A DNA stretch of 64,000 nt from Mortierella sp. BCC40632. Taxonomy: Eukaryota > Mortierellomycota > Mortierellomycetes > Mortierellales > Mortierellaceae. The position numbers and the translations under genes are program-made. The notes beneath the pieces are model-generated. The model had not been told where the DNA came from, did not search any database, and saw only the letters and a program-made list of their open reading frames with translations. The stretch lies in NCBI GenBank assembly GCA_011634665.1, contig WAEK01000002.1, positions 353,501-417,500 of the forward strand. The letters run 5' to 3'. Below, piece by piece: positions 10,276 through 22,600 of the stretch (position 1 is its first letter; each line of letters begins with the position of its first letter).

Positions 10276-13200
10276 TTGCCATTGTCATCATCGTCTCCAC
10301 CTTCGGCAGTCCTAGACCCTTGCGTCTCCTTCGCACAGCGCACCCGTATTCCTTCTTTCTCTCTCTTTCTCTCCCTCTGTCTCTCTGTCTCTCTCTCTTT
10401 CTTCTCTCTCTTCTCTCTCTTCTCTCTCTTCTCTCTTACAAATCTGTCCGCACTCCCGCGCTCGTATCACCTTGGTCTGTTATCGCCCGCTAGTGCGATC
10501 TGCGGTCGTCACGGCCCCTTTGCAGCAAGGAGCTGTCCTGCGCAACCCTCGCTCCTTTTGCGCCATGACTCGTACAAAGCTGATCCATCCCACCTTTTTC
10601 TATTTTGCATCCGGCGCTGAACATGCCTCCGGCACGCTTGAGTGAATGAGCAGCAGAGTGACTGACTGGTGGTTGTGGTCCCATGCGGAAGCAGTAATCG
10701 CGTTCCACGGATAGAGAAGTAGACAGGCAACTTTTTTGTTGGATAAAAAAGAAAAAAAGAAGACGAGAAGTGTCTGATCTTCCACACCTTCCCTCCTACT
10801 CCTCATCCCCTCCTTCTCTTTGCTCTCCTTTGCATACGATCCAGTCTTCTCCAGCTTCTACACCGCAAAGCTGCGGCTGAGCAGTCAGCTAGTTAGCGGC
10901 TGTTCTTTTCCTCTTACTAACATTGCGTTTGCTCACAGTACTGTTCGCGGCCAGCCGCAGCGCACCTGGCTTCCTTTTGCGTAAGACGTATTTCTAGCGT
11001 CGGAGACTGCTTTCAACACGTCGTGGGCCACAAAAGCCGCTGGTGAGGGTCTGACGAAAGGTGAGAAGGAAAAGGGGGAAAAAATAAAAAAAAGAAAAGT
11101 GACAGCAGAGTGCGCGAGCGAGAAAAAAAAATAAGAGAGAGGCAACAGGAGTTACATTTCGGCATATTTCTGGACTGTCTCGCTACAAACAGCTCTTCCC
11201 CCCCCACCCACCCACCACCACCACCACCACCATCACCACCACCGCCAGAGAAATGAACTGAAGGCAAAAAGGGAGGGGTTCAAAGGAGAGTGAGGGGACG
11301 GAGTGACAACAATGACCGTCGCGTCCGCCCGCCTGGATAGGATGCTCTTACCACCCTCCTTGCTACCCCCAGCATCACCATCATCACCACCTCTACTCCC
11401 ACCTCTACCTCCATCTCCACCTCCACCATGGCACTGAAGAGATTATCGATCGGGCTGGGCTGCGTCAGCTCATTTCGGGGCGCTCTTTGGAGAGCTGGCC
11501 GAAAGAAGGGGGGATACTACGCACCACCGTTTTTTTTTTTTTTTTACTCTGGGGTTGCTTTCGTCTCAAACGGAATTCGGTACAGGGCACAGTTAGGCTT
11601 TTCCCGCTTGCTTGTTTATGAGCCTTGTCCGCCATGTCGGTAGCTATTCGTCTAGGTTAGAGAAGGGGGGGGGGGCTCCCTCCCCTTTCCTAAGTCCTTG
11701 GTTTTTTTTCTTTTCTTTTCTTCTCCAAACTCTTCACGCTATCAAGAATTGAAGAGAAGGGCGTTTGCTGGAGAGAAAATAAAGCGTCCCTAGAAAGTCG
11801 CGAAAGATTGAAAAAAGTCACTCAGTCGAAGTATTGTCTGTCGCATCGCACATGTGCGCACAGTCCACCTTTCCCTCCCTCCATCCCTAGACGGGAAGAA
11901 AGAACACCCTTTCCCAACGCGCCTACAGACACGGGAACGAGAGTAAGGGTAGGGCCAAGAGGAAAGAGGTGAGAGGCTCGCTTCGAAGGACCAATCTGAG
12001 CTAGGCTTAAGGTCAACTACCGGAGCACCAGGCATTTTTGGGGGACATAATAAGCAAGCAGAGTTCTACGGAAGGCGTCTTTCCTTCATTTCATTATTGA
12101 GATGAAAAAGAAGAGAGTAGACGATGCATGCTCCTCTCTCTTCCCATCGTCAGCGTGTGCTCTTACATTGTGGAGGTGTCCTTCTCTTGCATTGTCATTT
12201 CTCAGGGGCAGGGGAATGAGAAGCTCAGGAGGACGCGAGGGAGGAGGAATAGAGGGTGCAGCGAACGCCTGAGCCTTGGACCGTGCCCATCGACCGTCTC
12301 TCTCTCATACGACTTTATCAAAATGAGGGTGCTAAGATAGGAGCGCGGAGGCGTACAAAAATAAGGATACAAACAAGTGTGCAAGAGAAAGACAAAAAAG
12401 AGTGAGAAAGAAAAAGGGAAAATGGAAACACAAAACCGGAAAGGGGGGGAGGGAGCATCGACAAAGAGGTCATCTTGCTTTGTCGGTGTATGGAACAGAA
12501 TCGATTAGTGTCTCCACCGACCCACCTCTCTCCCTCTCTGCCTCTCCTGCGTGCTCTTGCAGACCCCACCCTCCGCTTTTGCCTGATCGTCCACCAATTC
12601 ATCCCCTCAGTTCTATCCTTGGCCCATGGATCTACTCTATTTTTTTTTCATTTACACCCCTTCCTCAGGATTGCTTCTCTGTATAGGATCCGTAACACGC
12701 GAGCGCGTTTTGTATGTCTACATCTACATTGACATGCAGCAAACCGCGCCACTCTTGAGCATGTCAGATCCGCTCTGCAGTATCTTAAAAAAACATGTAT
12801 GCAGGCACAAAAAGGGCCTATTATCTGATATCGTCATAGCCATCCAATGGTATGGTATTCATAGTCACCTTCGTTGATAACTGTAGAATCATAGAGCATG
12901 CTGTTCTACTTGTCGGAGCAAACCATTTAGATGTCCTCCAATAGACGCGTTCCCTACCACTCAATCGTCATTCGACGGGATGATATGGGACGATTCTACT
13001 GGCTAAACAATGATTCAATTTTCAACAAGACCGCGGCTTCCCACTCTAGTCAACGCCCACAGCACGAGCCTAGTTGCTTCTTCGAAACTTGGGCAGGTAC
13101 ACACCAGAAGTTGTCCCCTCAAGAGCCAATTGGCTGCTCCTCTTTCCCCCCCCCCACCCCTCGCTTGCCCATGCAATCTTGGGACACATTATGCCAACTC

Positions 13201-13430
13201 TTCTTTGCTATCAGACTCATTTTTTGAGTTTTTTGCCCAACCCTGTCTCTATTAGGCTATAGCACTATCCATCCCCGAACCCCATCTCCTCTTTCTAAAA
13301 AATACAACCAAAAAGAGTGCGTTTCAAGATTTTCATGGGCCCTTGATGACCCTTTTTTCTTTTGTTTTCATGGAACTAGATGAGAATATTGGCAGCCAAT
13401 ACTCCCCCCTCTATCTCTCTCTCTCTCTCT

Positions 13431-13462
<32 letters not shown>

Positions 13463-13509
13463 GTCAATGCTTTTGCCAGAATGTCTCTCATTCTATACTT
13501 TTTTCTCTC

Positions 13510-13512
13510 CCT

Positions 13513-13572
<60 letters not shown>
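13510..13572 (+). repeat. (CT)n microsatellite
   Basis: A long (CT) tract near a T run at 13434-13462. Part of a pyrimidine block on the plus strand with no adjacent gene. Confidence 0.9.
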
Positions 13573-14875
13573 GTCCCACACGCGTGCCCCTGAGGCAAAG
13601 TGATATACCCTCCCCTTTTCAGCTGTCTGTTGACGGCATCTTCGAACATGAGAAACAGGGAGGGTAAGCAACAAAAAGGAGATACGGAAACATTTCTCGT
13701 GAAGAAAAAAAAAAAGACTGGAAAGGCCCATCACACACCAGGAGGGTATCAATCCGACAATGGATCGCCAAAAAAAAAAAAAGGGGCATTTGCGCGTGAG
13801 TACGCACACAATGTCAAAAAGGATGACAGACTCAAAGAAAAGGGAGAAAGGAGTGTGTGGGAGAAAAGAAAAAAAAAGAGAGTGAGTGAGTGAGTGGGAG
13901 AGAGAACGGCAAAGGCCGTCTCAACAATAACAATAATTAAAAGTAACAAAAAAGGACCCACTGAGGATAGAAAGGAGGCGGAGGAGGAGGATAGACACCG
14001 AAGAGCCAGAGTCAACGAGAGCTAGCGAATGACTAGAGAATCCTCTCTCTCTCACTTTTTTTTTTTTTTTTTCTAGACGAACCTCTTTTCCTTTTTTGTC
14101 TTTGCTGGATGGACAAGATGATGCGTGCTCCTCCTATTGCTTTGGACGTGACAGCCCCTCCTCGTCTCTCCTTCCTCTCGTCGACTCCCCGCCCCTTCCT
14201 CCGATGCGGACGCTGGTAACCTTCGGTTAGAGCTAACTCTGGGTTAAATGAACACCATCCCTCCCCTGCCTCCCCACCCCCCCACCCCTTCTCCTCCTTC
14301 AGAGCTGGGAGAAAGGGGCATTGGCTCATCCTTCCCTTGCCTAGATGGGCTACTTCTTTGGCTTGTTACAGAGCCTGGCTCTTTGTCTCCATGTTTGCTA
14401 ACGTAGCGATCGGTTTCCTCTCACGTTGCCTTGTGCTCATCGTGTTTGGACAGCCCAAAAAAGCTCGGGGGGCCAGTTTCTTATTAATTTTGCCGACTCC
14501 AGGCAACAGCGGGATCAGGTACTCCTGGTTAGTACCGGAAGTGTGGAGTGGGCTGTCTTGAAAGAGAGAGAAAGAGAAAGAGAGAAAGACTGGGAAAGAG
14601 TGAACGAGTACCAGGAGATGGATACAATATGGATCAAGGGCTGGCCACCGTTCAGATTATTTGAGATTCCTTGAAGATTCACCCCTGACCAGGCACACTC
14701 TGCCCTTTGAAGTGGACCGACACGAACAAACTGCTCCAAAGCAATTGATGGCCTTCTTTTTTTTTTTCCTCCAAGGAACAAGCCCTTACTTGCCCAGTGT
14801 CCGACCTTTCGGCACGGTGTAGTCGATGCTTTCCCAGATGAGGGATATCCAGTCGTGGTGCACGTTTCACTACCC

Positions 14876-14877
<2 letters not shown>

Positions 14878-14968
<91 letters not shown>
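14878..14968 (+). repeat. Long (GA)n microsatellite
   Basis: About 90 bases of almost perfect AG dinucleotides, one of the longest pure dinucleotide tracts in the window. No coding context. Confidence 0.95.
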
Positions 14969-14969
<1 letters not shown>

Positions 14970-15827
14970 GTGAGAGTGAAAGAGAATCGGGCGATGAGAC
15001 ACCATCCTCCCATTCTCCTTTCCTTGGTGTTGCCACCAAACGCAGAGGACAGTCCTCTAGTCTGCGCACAGCCATCTAATATCGTCTTGGTCTTCCTTCA
15101 AGTCATGTGCTTCTCTCCATTTCTTTCACCCTCTATCTCTCTCTCTCGTTCTCTTTATCTCTAGTCTCTCCTTGGATCTTATGACTAGACTCAATGTTGG
15201 TCTAGAAAGGGTAGAGACAAAAGGACAGAGAGTAGGTAGGACAGATGCAGATTCGAAATGATTGCGTACTGTATAGCGGGTGGAATAGAGCCGAAAGCGG
15301 GTAATACCCTTCCCGGTATTTGTAGAGAAGTTGGGCATCCATTGATTTGGAGGCAAGCATGGAAAGGAAGACTGAAAAGGGTCCATGATCTTGTTGGCGG
15401 TTGGCGTTGTTCAGCCCTCCCACCTTTTTTTTTTTCCTTTTTCTTTTTTTTTTTGGGACTCCAACTCGATGACCTTTCGGGTAAACACTCCTCCCGTAGC
15501 TTTCCAGCCACATTTTTTACATTGGCCCAAGGTTGCTCTTGGAAATCCACTCGTGTGGTTTGGTTGGACAAAATTGTTTTTTTTTTTTATGCGTGGGATC
15601 TAATGCATGGGCGGAGAGGTATTCACAGGTTTCCAATTTGCGCAGGCATACATGCGCGACAGTGGGGCTTCGGAACGCGATATAAAAATAAGCTAAGCTA
15701 TCACTTAATCCTCCCCTCCACACCCCCCCCACATCTCTTTCTTTTCTTTGACATCTTGAACAACCACTTCTATCACTTTTTTTTTTTCCTTTCCTTTTTC
15801 CTTCATTCAACACAACCTTCATTTCTC

Positions 15828-16961
15828 ATGGCTCAACTTAGCGACGCTTGCTGCAACACGCCTCCAACCAAGACCGAATGGAAAAACCTCGGAGCCGACA
15901 AGGTTCTTCTGACAAAAGTTGGCGGCGGTGAAGGAAAGGTTTACAGGACAGGACCCAAGGATGCCAAATGTGGTATCATTGGACTCTACGACATCCTTGG
16001 ATTTACTCCTACAACCTATCAGTTTTACGATGTATGTTGAACTGACTCTGTCCGGCTCTGAAAGATCAGTTTTTCTCCTCCACGAAAAGGGCCCCTAATA
16101 AGTGCATTTTCTGCTGTTGTTGGTTTGTGCCTTAGAAACTGGCACTTGCCCACAATGGCTACCAGGTCTCTGTCCCACACTGCTTCAAGAATGGAATAAT
16201 GCCATTGGAGTTACTTCAACAACGAGAGAAGGCAATGGCATGGATAGAAAAAAACGGCCACTACACCAACACTCAAGTCGATGAATTGATCTTGGCAGCG
16301 ATTGAGGACCTTCGTGCAGACGGATGCACCTCCTTTGTGATTTATGGTCAATGCTGGGGAACGTTTATTTCTCTCTTTGCAGGTGCTGACGAGCGGATGC
16401 CTATTCTTGCTGTGGGTGGTCCACATCCTTCGATGGTGACGGTCGAAATGGCTGAAAAGCTTCGATGCCCATTGATTCTTCTACCTTCCAAGGATGAACC
16501 GGATATGGTAAGGTCAAACATTGGGCACAATCCATCATCTTCTCTTACTCCTTCCCATCTTCTCCATTTTGATATTAGCATGGAAATTGGTGTTTTTTTT
16601 TTATGTTGCCAGCTCATTAACCCATGGCGAAATACGGAAAATGATGAGTAGATCCCGCTCATTGAGGCCGTCAATACCAAGAACTTTCCAGTCCCTTCAT
16701 TCCATCGTCGATATGATGACCAAGTCCACGGTTGGACAGGAGGTAAGAGGAAAAGAAAAATATATATATATATAAATTACAAATTGTACTTTTACTGCAT
16801 GAGTTTTTTAGCTGACTTGCTTCCTTTCTTTTCGTAACTGGGATATGATAGGTCGTGGTGACTTTTCGGATCCACATCAGCGCAAAGGAATCGAACAGGC
16901 TATTGAAGATCTGGCTAGTTTCACTGACAGAGTGGTTGAGGCAGCAGGCAAGACAGTTTAG
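15828..16961 (+). CDS. Dienelactone hydrolase family protein
   Basis: Four exons (15828-16031, 16136-16507, 16652-16742, 16852-16961) join in phase to a 258-residue alpha/beta-hydrolase, the usual size for this family. The nucleophile elbow is GQCWGT with the catalytic cysteine at about residue 141. The acid lies in SKDEPD (188-191) and the histidine in VHGWTG (about 218). This is the Cys-Asp-His triad of dienelactone hydrolases, replacing the usual GxSxG serine. The N-terminus carries a Cys-Cys pair before TPPT, which I recall from fungal members. Family members hydrolyse dienelactone or other esters in aromatic catabolism, but many fungal paralogs have unknown substrates, so only the fold and chemistry are safe. 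All donors are GT and all acceptors AG. A CT/T-rich leader precedes the ATG. Confidence 0.93.
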
Positions 16962-17278
16962 GGAAGGAAAGAAAATCGACTGACTACTTTGTCTTCCTTA
17001 GTCAACTTTTTTTTTTACCATCCTGGTAACTTGAGTCAATCTCGTTCTGCTGAAATCTGGATTAATAGGATGGTAGAGGGTCTTGTCGCAGGCGGGTGAT
17101 TAAACTTTTTTTTTTTACCAAATACATCCGTCGAATAATAAATGACAAGCTCATTTCCTCCCAAAAGAATTGGCATCGGTGAAGCGGATAAAAAGCGTCT
17201 GACGGTCGAATGAATAGACAATTTTACCCACCTACGAATCTAAAACAAAAGAGAAGTTTTTTTTTTCTCTCCAAAAGT
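16962..17278. other. 3' flank of the dienelactone hydrolase gene
   Basis: Short T runs and ordinary sequence. No coding exon was recognised. It separates the hydrolase from the decayed frame that follows. Confidence 0.5.
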
Positions 17279-18015
17279 TCAAAGGATAAAAAATATGGCA
17301 TGAGACACCCTGGGAGGACAGAAGAGCGCCTCGAAAGGATCGTGAGACAACGACAAATCTACTGCATCCGATTTATGAATGCGAGGATCGATCCCATTAT
17401 CATTGTGTCCATCTTCAGGTGCATTTTTCCATGACAAATCTCCCGACATTCTCTTGAGCATGCACGGCAACGAACCTTCGACAGTTCCGAGGATCCCGAA
17501 TTTTGTCAGCTATTGGAAGGGCACCACGGAGTGGGTAGACTCAAATGTGGGCCACTCTACTGCTTCCTCTCTGAGGATGCTTCGCCCAAACAGTTGTGGT
17601 ACCTTAATCCACGGTTCCTCTGCAGTGACTTTAGTGTTGGCACTACCTTTCAGCACTCCACTCAAGTATTCAACACAATATTCTCCCTTTGAAAGGCCTC
17701 ACAAAAATAAGCCGTTCATCGTGTGGTCCAGTCTCTTTGCTCGGCTTCTTAGATCTTGAACGAAAGCAAGCGCTGGTTTGGGTAATATTTTTTTTTGTTC
17801 CTCTGTAAGTTCAGCCGTTGTTGTGTATCTTCCCATGAGAAAAGCAAATCAAAGTTGTGGTTCATCATACTTGAGGTGTTGTTGGATGATGTCAGAGTGA
17901 CCCGAGATACGCCAGAGTTGCTTAATGCTGAAATGGAGAACACTCGTGTGAGAACTTAGTGAAAAGCTTGGTCTGAGCCTGTGCCGATGCTTTGCAGTCT
18001 CGTCTTTGACAAAAG
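17279..18015 (-). pseudogene. Decayed gene of an unrecognised family
   Basis: Reading the minus strand downward from about 18015, one frame stays protein-like over roughly 240 codons but is broken by three stops (17849-17851, 17699-17701, 17510-17512). Between the stops it reads sensibly: FVKDETAKHRHRLRPSFSL, IKQLWRISG, MGRYTTTAELTEEQKK, KRLDHTMNGLFL, GEYCVEYLSGVLKG, EEPWIKVPQLFGRS, AVEWPTFESTHSVVPFQ, then LTKFGILGTVEG. The stops do not sit in plausible introns. I do not recognise the family. A second partial copy of the first ~180 bases lies inverted at 19182-19363, which supports a dispersed, repeatedly copied gene family. It could also be a fragment of a mobile element. Confidence 0.6.
17814..18015 (-). 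repeat. Inverted repeat arm 1
   Basis: About 202 bases whose reverse complement matches 19182-19363 closely, by eye near 90 percent identity outside one indel. The match begins CTTTTGTCAAAGACGAG and ends CACAACAACGGC. This arm carries about 20 extra bases near its middle. The arms enclose about 1.17 kb. Confidence 0.85.
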
Positions 18016-18346
18016 GAAGAGACAGGAAGAGATCAAGTGGGGCAGGTCCATTCTTGGAGACAATTTTAAGCTCCACACAAGGCCTTGGCTGAGCATTGCC
18101 GTTTTTTACTTGCAAAAAAAAAAAAAAAAAAGGGTGCAGAAGTAAGGTTTGGTACACGGACCAGCCTGCATGGCGTTTGTTTGCTACTCTTGGCTCCTTG
18201 CAGACCACCGGTCTATTTTTTTTTTTTTTTTGCTCCAAAGTGGCTCTTAGGGCGAGGAGTGACGGGCGACAAGATAAGCAGAGCACTACCCACATGATTT
18301 TCAGTAACCTATCACGACTAGAAGGGAAAAGTAGGATTGGTGTGGC

Positions 18347-18380
<34 letters not shown>

Positions 18381-19181
18381 AGCCATCTCGCTAGAGGGCT
18401 ACGAGTCAATGGAGTAGAAGCTGCAAAGAGAATGAGGATTCATTCCTTGCAGCGATGGCAACCAGATCGCATGGATGGAGAATCAGGCAGGAAAGGGTAA
18501 TGTGAATGAGCAATCATTATTGTCTGTCTGTCTGCCTGCCTGCCTGTCTGCCTGCCTGCCTACCTGCCTGCCTCTCTTCCAGGCAGAAAAGGTGCTAGGG
18601 GGGAGGGGAGGCTTGGCCTTTTTTCTTTTTAACTCTTGCGGCCTCTTTCCTCTCTTTTCTCCCTAATGTCCGCTCCCCTACTCTCACTCTGGCAGCCACG
18701 GCCTTGCCCTCCCCCTCTCAACTCACCAACCCCTTTGCCAATCTGAGCTTGGGTGCCTTACACACCCTTGCCAGCGGCGGGGGGCGTGGCTCTGGTGAGG
18801 GAGGCGTGGGTCTGCGATTCTGATGGATGTTCGAGGTAAGTTCAGTGGTTGTAAGTCCTGGCTGGGGGATTGTTCGGGAGCGTTGTACGCCTCTTGGTTA
18901 CCAGTTCTTGCCCTTTCTCCTGTGCGCGTGCGGGAGTCTGTGGATTCTTCAGGGTCTCCTCGGGAGGATAAACTAGAGGAGGACGTATAAGAATGGAGTG
19001 CTTAGTTTGCAGCCTGCTCGTTGGCGCACTCTGCATATATCCCTTGAGCCTTCTCAAGAGTGAACTGATAGCAAACCACTCGATAGAAGTCTCTTCGATG
19101 ATATCTCAATTAGTTGAACAATAAAAGAAGTCTTTTCTCTTTCTCTCTTTCTCTCTCCTCTCTCTCTCTCTCTCTCTTTTA
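18016..19181. other. Spacer between the inverted repeat arms
   Basis: It contains A and T homopolymers (18114-18130, 18219-18231, 18348-18378), a TGCC/TGTC tetranucleotide repeat and ordinary sequence with CT repeats near 19140-19180. No transposase, reverse transcriptase or other protein-like frame was recognised. Confidence 0.55.
18519..18578 (+). repeat. (TGYC)n tetranucleotide repeat
   Basis: A run of TGTC and TGCC units of about 60 bases. Unit length and lack of spacers rule out a CRISPR array. Confidence 0.85.
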
Positions 19182-19363
19182 CTTTTGTCAAAGACGAGGC
19201 TGCAAAGCATCGGCACAGGCTCAGACCAAGCTTCTCACTCAATTTCAACATTAAGCAATTCTGGCGTATCTCAGGATCACTCTAACATCATCCAACAACG
19301 CCTCAAGTATGACGAACCACAATTTTGATTTGCTTTTCTCATAGGAAGATACACAACAACGGC
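19182..19363 (+). repeat. Inverted repeat arm 2 (second gene-family remnant)
   Basis: About 182 bases matching arm 1 in opposite orientation. In translation it keeps KHRHRLRPSFSL and the IKQFWRISG segment, then shifts frame, then keeps the frame containing GRYTTTAD. Beyond 19363 the two copies diverge completely. It is a truncated paralog and not part of the urease gene that follows. Confidence 0.75.
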
Positions 19364-19649
19364 CGATACAGGCTATTCATCCTTAACAATATCCTCGCCA
19401 GCTCTGTAAGATGGAAGCATAGTTAATGCAAATGCTGATCCTTATTCTGACCAGACTTTATGATGGCTACTACTTGGAAGGGTATGTGAAAATGTACAAA
19501 ACGTCTTTCGATCGGTAGAGAAGAAGAGAAAAATATCTGCCATCATAACAAGGGTAAAAAATGACGGGGAGGGTTGAGATTACACCGAAGAGCAATGAAA
19601 ATTAGAAAGAAAGAAAAATAAAAGAATAAAAACTCCCATGTCGATCGAC

Positions 19650-22600
19650 TTAGAAGATATACATGGATTGACAGAGCGGCAATGTCTCTGCAGGCTTCAC
19701 CATATCACTGATCATAATGCCCTCGACGCTGACCTCGAATGACTCGGGATCCACCTCCACTACCGGGCAAAGCTCATTCAGCTTCATATCAGCCTTGGAG
19801 ATATCTCGACAGTTCCTGATTGGTTCCACGCGTTTCTTCAATCCATACTCTTGACGCTTGTCCAAGTCCACGGCTGCCTGGCTCATAAACACGACTGAGT
19901 TCTCTGCTGCCGCAGACCCGAGAGCGCCAAACATGGGTCGTAGGATAATCGGTTGAGTCGAGGGGATACTGCCGTTAGCCAATCCCATTGCCGAATATGT
20001 CACCACACCCGACTTGAGCACATGCGTTGGCTTGGAGCCAAAGCTGTTGAAATCGTACATGATCAAATCTGCCATCTTGCCCACTTCGATCGATCCCACC
20101 ATATGCGAGATTCCGTGAGCGACAGCCCTATTCATTCACATTCAAGAAAGAGAGTTTTTTTTTTTTTTGGTTAGAGATCAAGAAGTCATTCGCGTTTTCA
20201 CTTTTCTTCTTCTTCTTTCAGATGTCAAAAGCGCTTGGTCCTTACGGGTTGATCGTGTACTTGGCGACATATCGCTTCACTCGGAAATTATCTGCGGTCG
20301 TTTCATATCCTCCTTCACGGGTATCGGGAATATGACCTCGAATCTCCTTCATCCGGTCTGCAAGCATCCAGGTTCGACTCACCACCTCTCCAATTCGTCC
20401 CATGGCCTGTGCATCACTGCTGATCATACTAATCGCTCCCATATCATGCAAACATCCTTCTGCTGCAATCGTCTCGCCTCGGATACGACTCTCTGCGAAG
20501 TGGACATCCTCAGGCAGATTCTTGTCCAAATGGTGGCAGACCATCAACATGTCAATGTGCTCATCTAGCGTGTTCTTGGTAAAAGGCAGCGTGGGTGTGG
20601 TACTCGAGGGGAGAACGTTAGACTGACCACAGACAGTAATGATATCGGGTGCGTGTCCACCTCCAGCACCTTCGGTGTGGTATGTATGGATTGTCCTTCC
20701 CTTGATAGCGCCAACAGTCGACTGTACAAATCCTGCCTCGTTTAGCGTATCAGTGTGGATCGTGGCCTATAGATTTTTTTTTTTTTTTTTTTTTTTTTTA
20801 TAAAAGGAAAAGGTTGGTCATTATTCAAGTTCATAATCTTGAGCAAATGAGACAGGAGAATCAGGGCCTTGAAACATTCGAATAAAAAGTAAGGTACCTG
20901 AACGTCATAGAGATCGCATGCCGTTAAGCAGTTATCAATTGCAGCAGGAGTCGTACCCCAGTCCTCATGCAGCTTCAGTCCAACTACACCAGCCTGGATT
21001 TGGTCATGGATACCAGCCAAGTTTGCAGTATTGCCTTTACCCGTAAAACCAAAGTTGAGAGGCGATGCGTCTGTGGCCTGCATGATCATTTTGATGAACT
21101 CTGCCGCAGGCGTACAAGTGGTCGCATTGGATCCAGTGTTGGGTCCCGTGCCACCGCCAATCAACGTCGTCAGTCCTGAAGTCAGGGCCTCATCTAACAG
21201 TTGAGGGCAAATGAAGTGCACGTGCGTATCGATACCACCTGCGACCACAATCTGATGCTCGCCTGCCATAACCTCGGTTGTGACACCAACAACCATGTTG
21301 GGCGAGACGTCCTCCATCACGTCTGGGTTGCCTGCCTTTCCAATTCCAACGATGATTCCCTTTTTGACACCAATATCCGCCTAAAGAAGAATAGAGATGG
21401 AGAGGACATTGGTAAGTCATCAAAAGAGGATGGGGGCATAAACAATCTGCAGACCCTTCAACCTACTCCAAACAGTCTCGTTAACGAGGGAGATGATTAC
21501 CTTGTAAATTCCAGTGTAATCAAGAACGATAGCATTGGTGATTACTAGGTCGAGAGCCTCGCTATCTGGAACACCGTTCGCCTGTCCCATTCCTTCTCTC
21601 AGAACCTTGCCACCTCCAAATTTGCATTCATCGCCATAGTGAGTGTAGTCATGTTCAATCTCAATCCAGAGGTTTGTGTCACCAAGCCGGACACGGTCAC
21701 CGACTGTGGGTCCGTAAAACGACTGATAGACTTCTCTCGGGATCTGATACTCTGGAATCTCATTGGCATTCACGGCAGGGGACTGGAGCAGGTGTCCAAA
21801 GTTCCGGGCGACAAGGTTGTCCATGATTTCTGGCAATTTCTCCATATCAACGACCCCCGTAGCGAGGTTGTTGCCTCCAGAGATGAGCTGCCTACCGCCG
21901 ATACTGACGGTCGTCACAGTGTGCTTCTCACCCGGTTCGAATCGGATGGCAGACCCAGCGGGGATATCGAGGCGTCGGCCATAGGCGAGGGAGCGGTCCA
22001 TTAGAAGAGCACTGTTGGCCTCGATAAGGTGAAAATGAGAACCGACCTGTTGGATCACAGAGTGCGTTAAAGATAGCGAAGAAGAGGAGAAGACATGTGT
22101 TAACAAAAATAAAAGAAAGCTTAAAAGCGAGTCATAGCCACAGGTAATATGCCATTTCCTCATGTAGATTCGATCACACAACACCAAGATCCGAGAGAAA
22201 GATAGAGAAAAGAGAGCTCATTTGTCGTCTGTGGGTCAAGGAGTGAAGAGAAAGAGCGAAGGACCGATGACATATTGTGGCGTAATTGGCAAGATGCCAT
22301 CTGGAGTCTGGACCCTGTTGTGCCTGTGATACCAACACTTCAGTCGCGATAGGGCTTCGGATAAAAGGGAAGGGAAAGCGCGAATGCCATGCGTCAAGCG
22401 ATAGCGGGCCACAGCCCGATGAGGGGAGAAGCGCGGAGTGGGAAAGGGGAGGCTGAGAGGGTCTGGTTGAGAAACTGTCCTCGTGTATAACGAAAACGAA
22501 AGATAGTAAAGGGCTCCGATTGGCGAAGCTTCTCCAAACTCTCTTTCTCGCCCTCTCTTTGCTCTATTAGGCAGGACATTCCCTTTTTTTTTTTTTTTTT

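Larger units (their letters stand above)
7881..15827. other. Long gene-poor region rich in microsatellites
   Basis: Nearly 8 kb without a convincing gene. 7.9-10.1 kb is GA-rich on the plus strand, so pyrimidine-rich in the sense of the zinc-finger gene, and may be its leader and promoter. 10.3-15.8 kb mixes CT/GA repeats, T runs, C-rich ACC repeats (about 11205-11250), degenerate CCACCT triplets (11365-11430) and more complex sequence. Open frames here are short, strand-symmetric and biased by the repeats. I found no tRNA or rRNA signature, though a covariance search was not possible. Confidence 0.55.

Noticed and set aside
17379..17759. 126-residue plus-strand frame
   Set aside because: It is antisense to the decayed minus-strand frame, which reads far more like a protein and has a second genomic copy.
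18519..18578. Regularly spaced short repeat that could suggest a CRISPR-like array
   Set aside because: It is a contiguous 4-base repeat without spacers in a eukaryotic genome.
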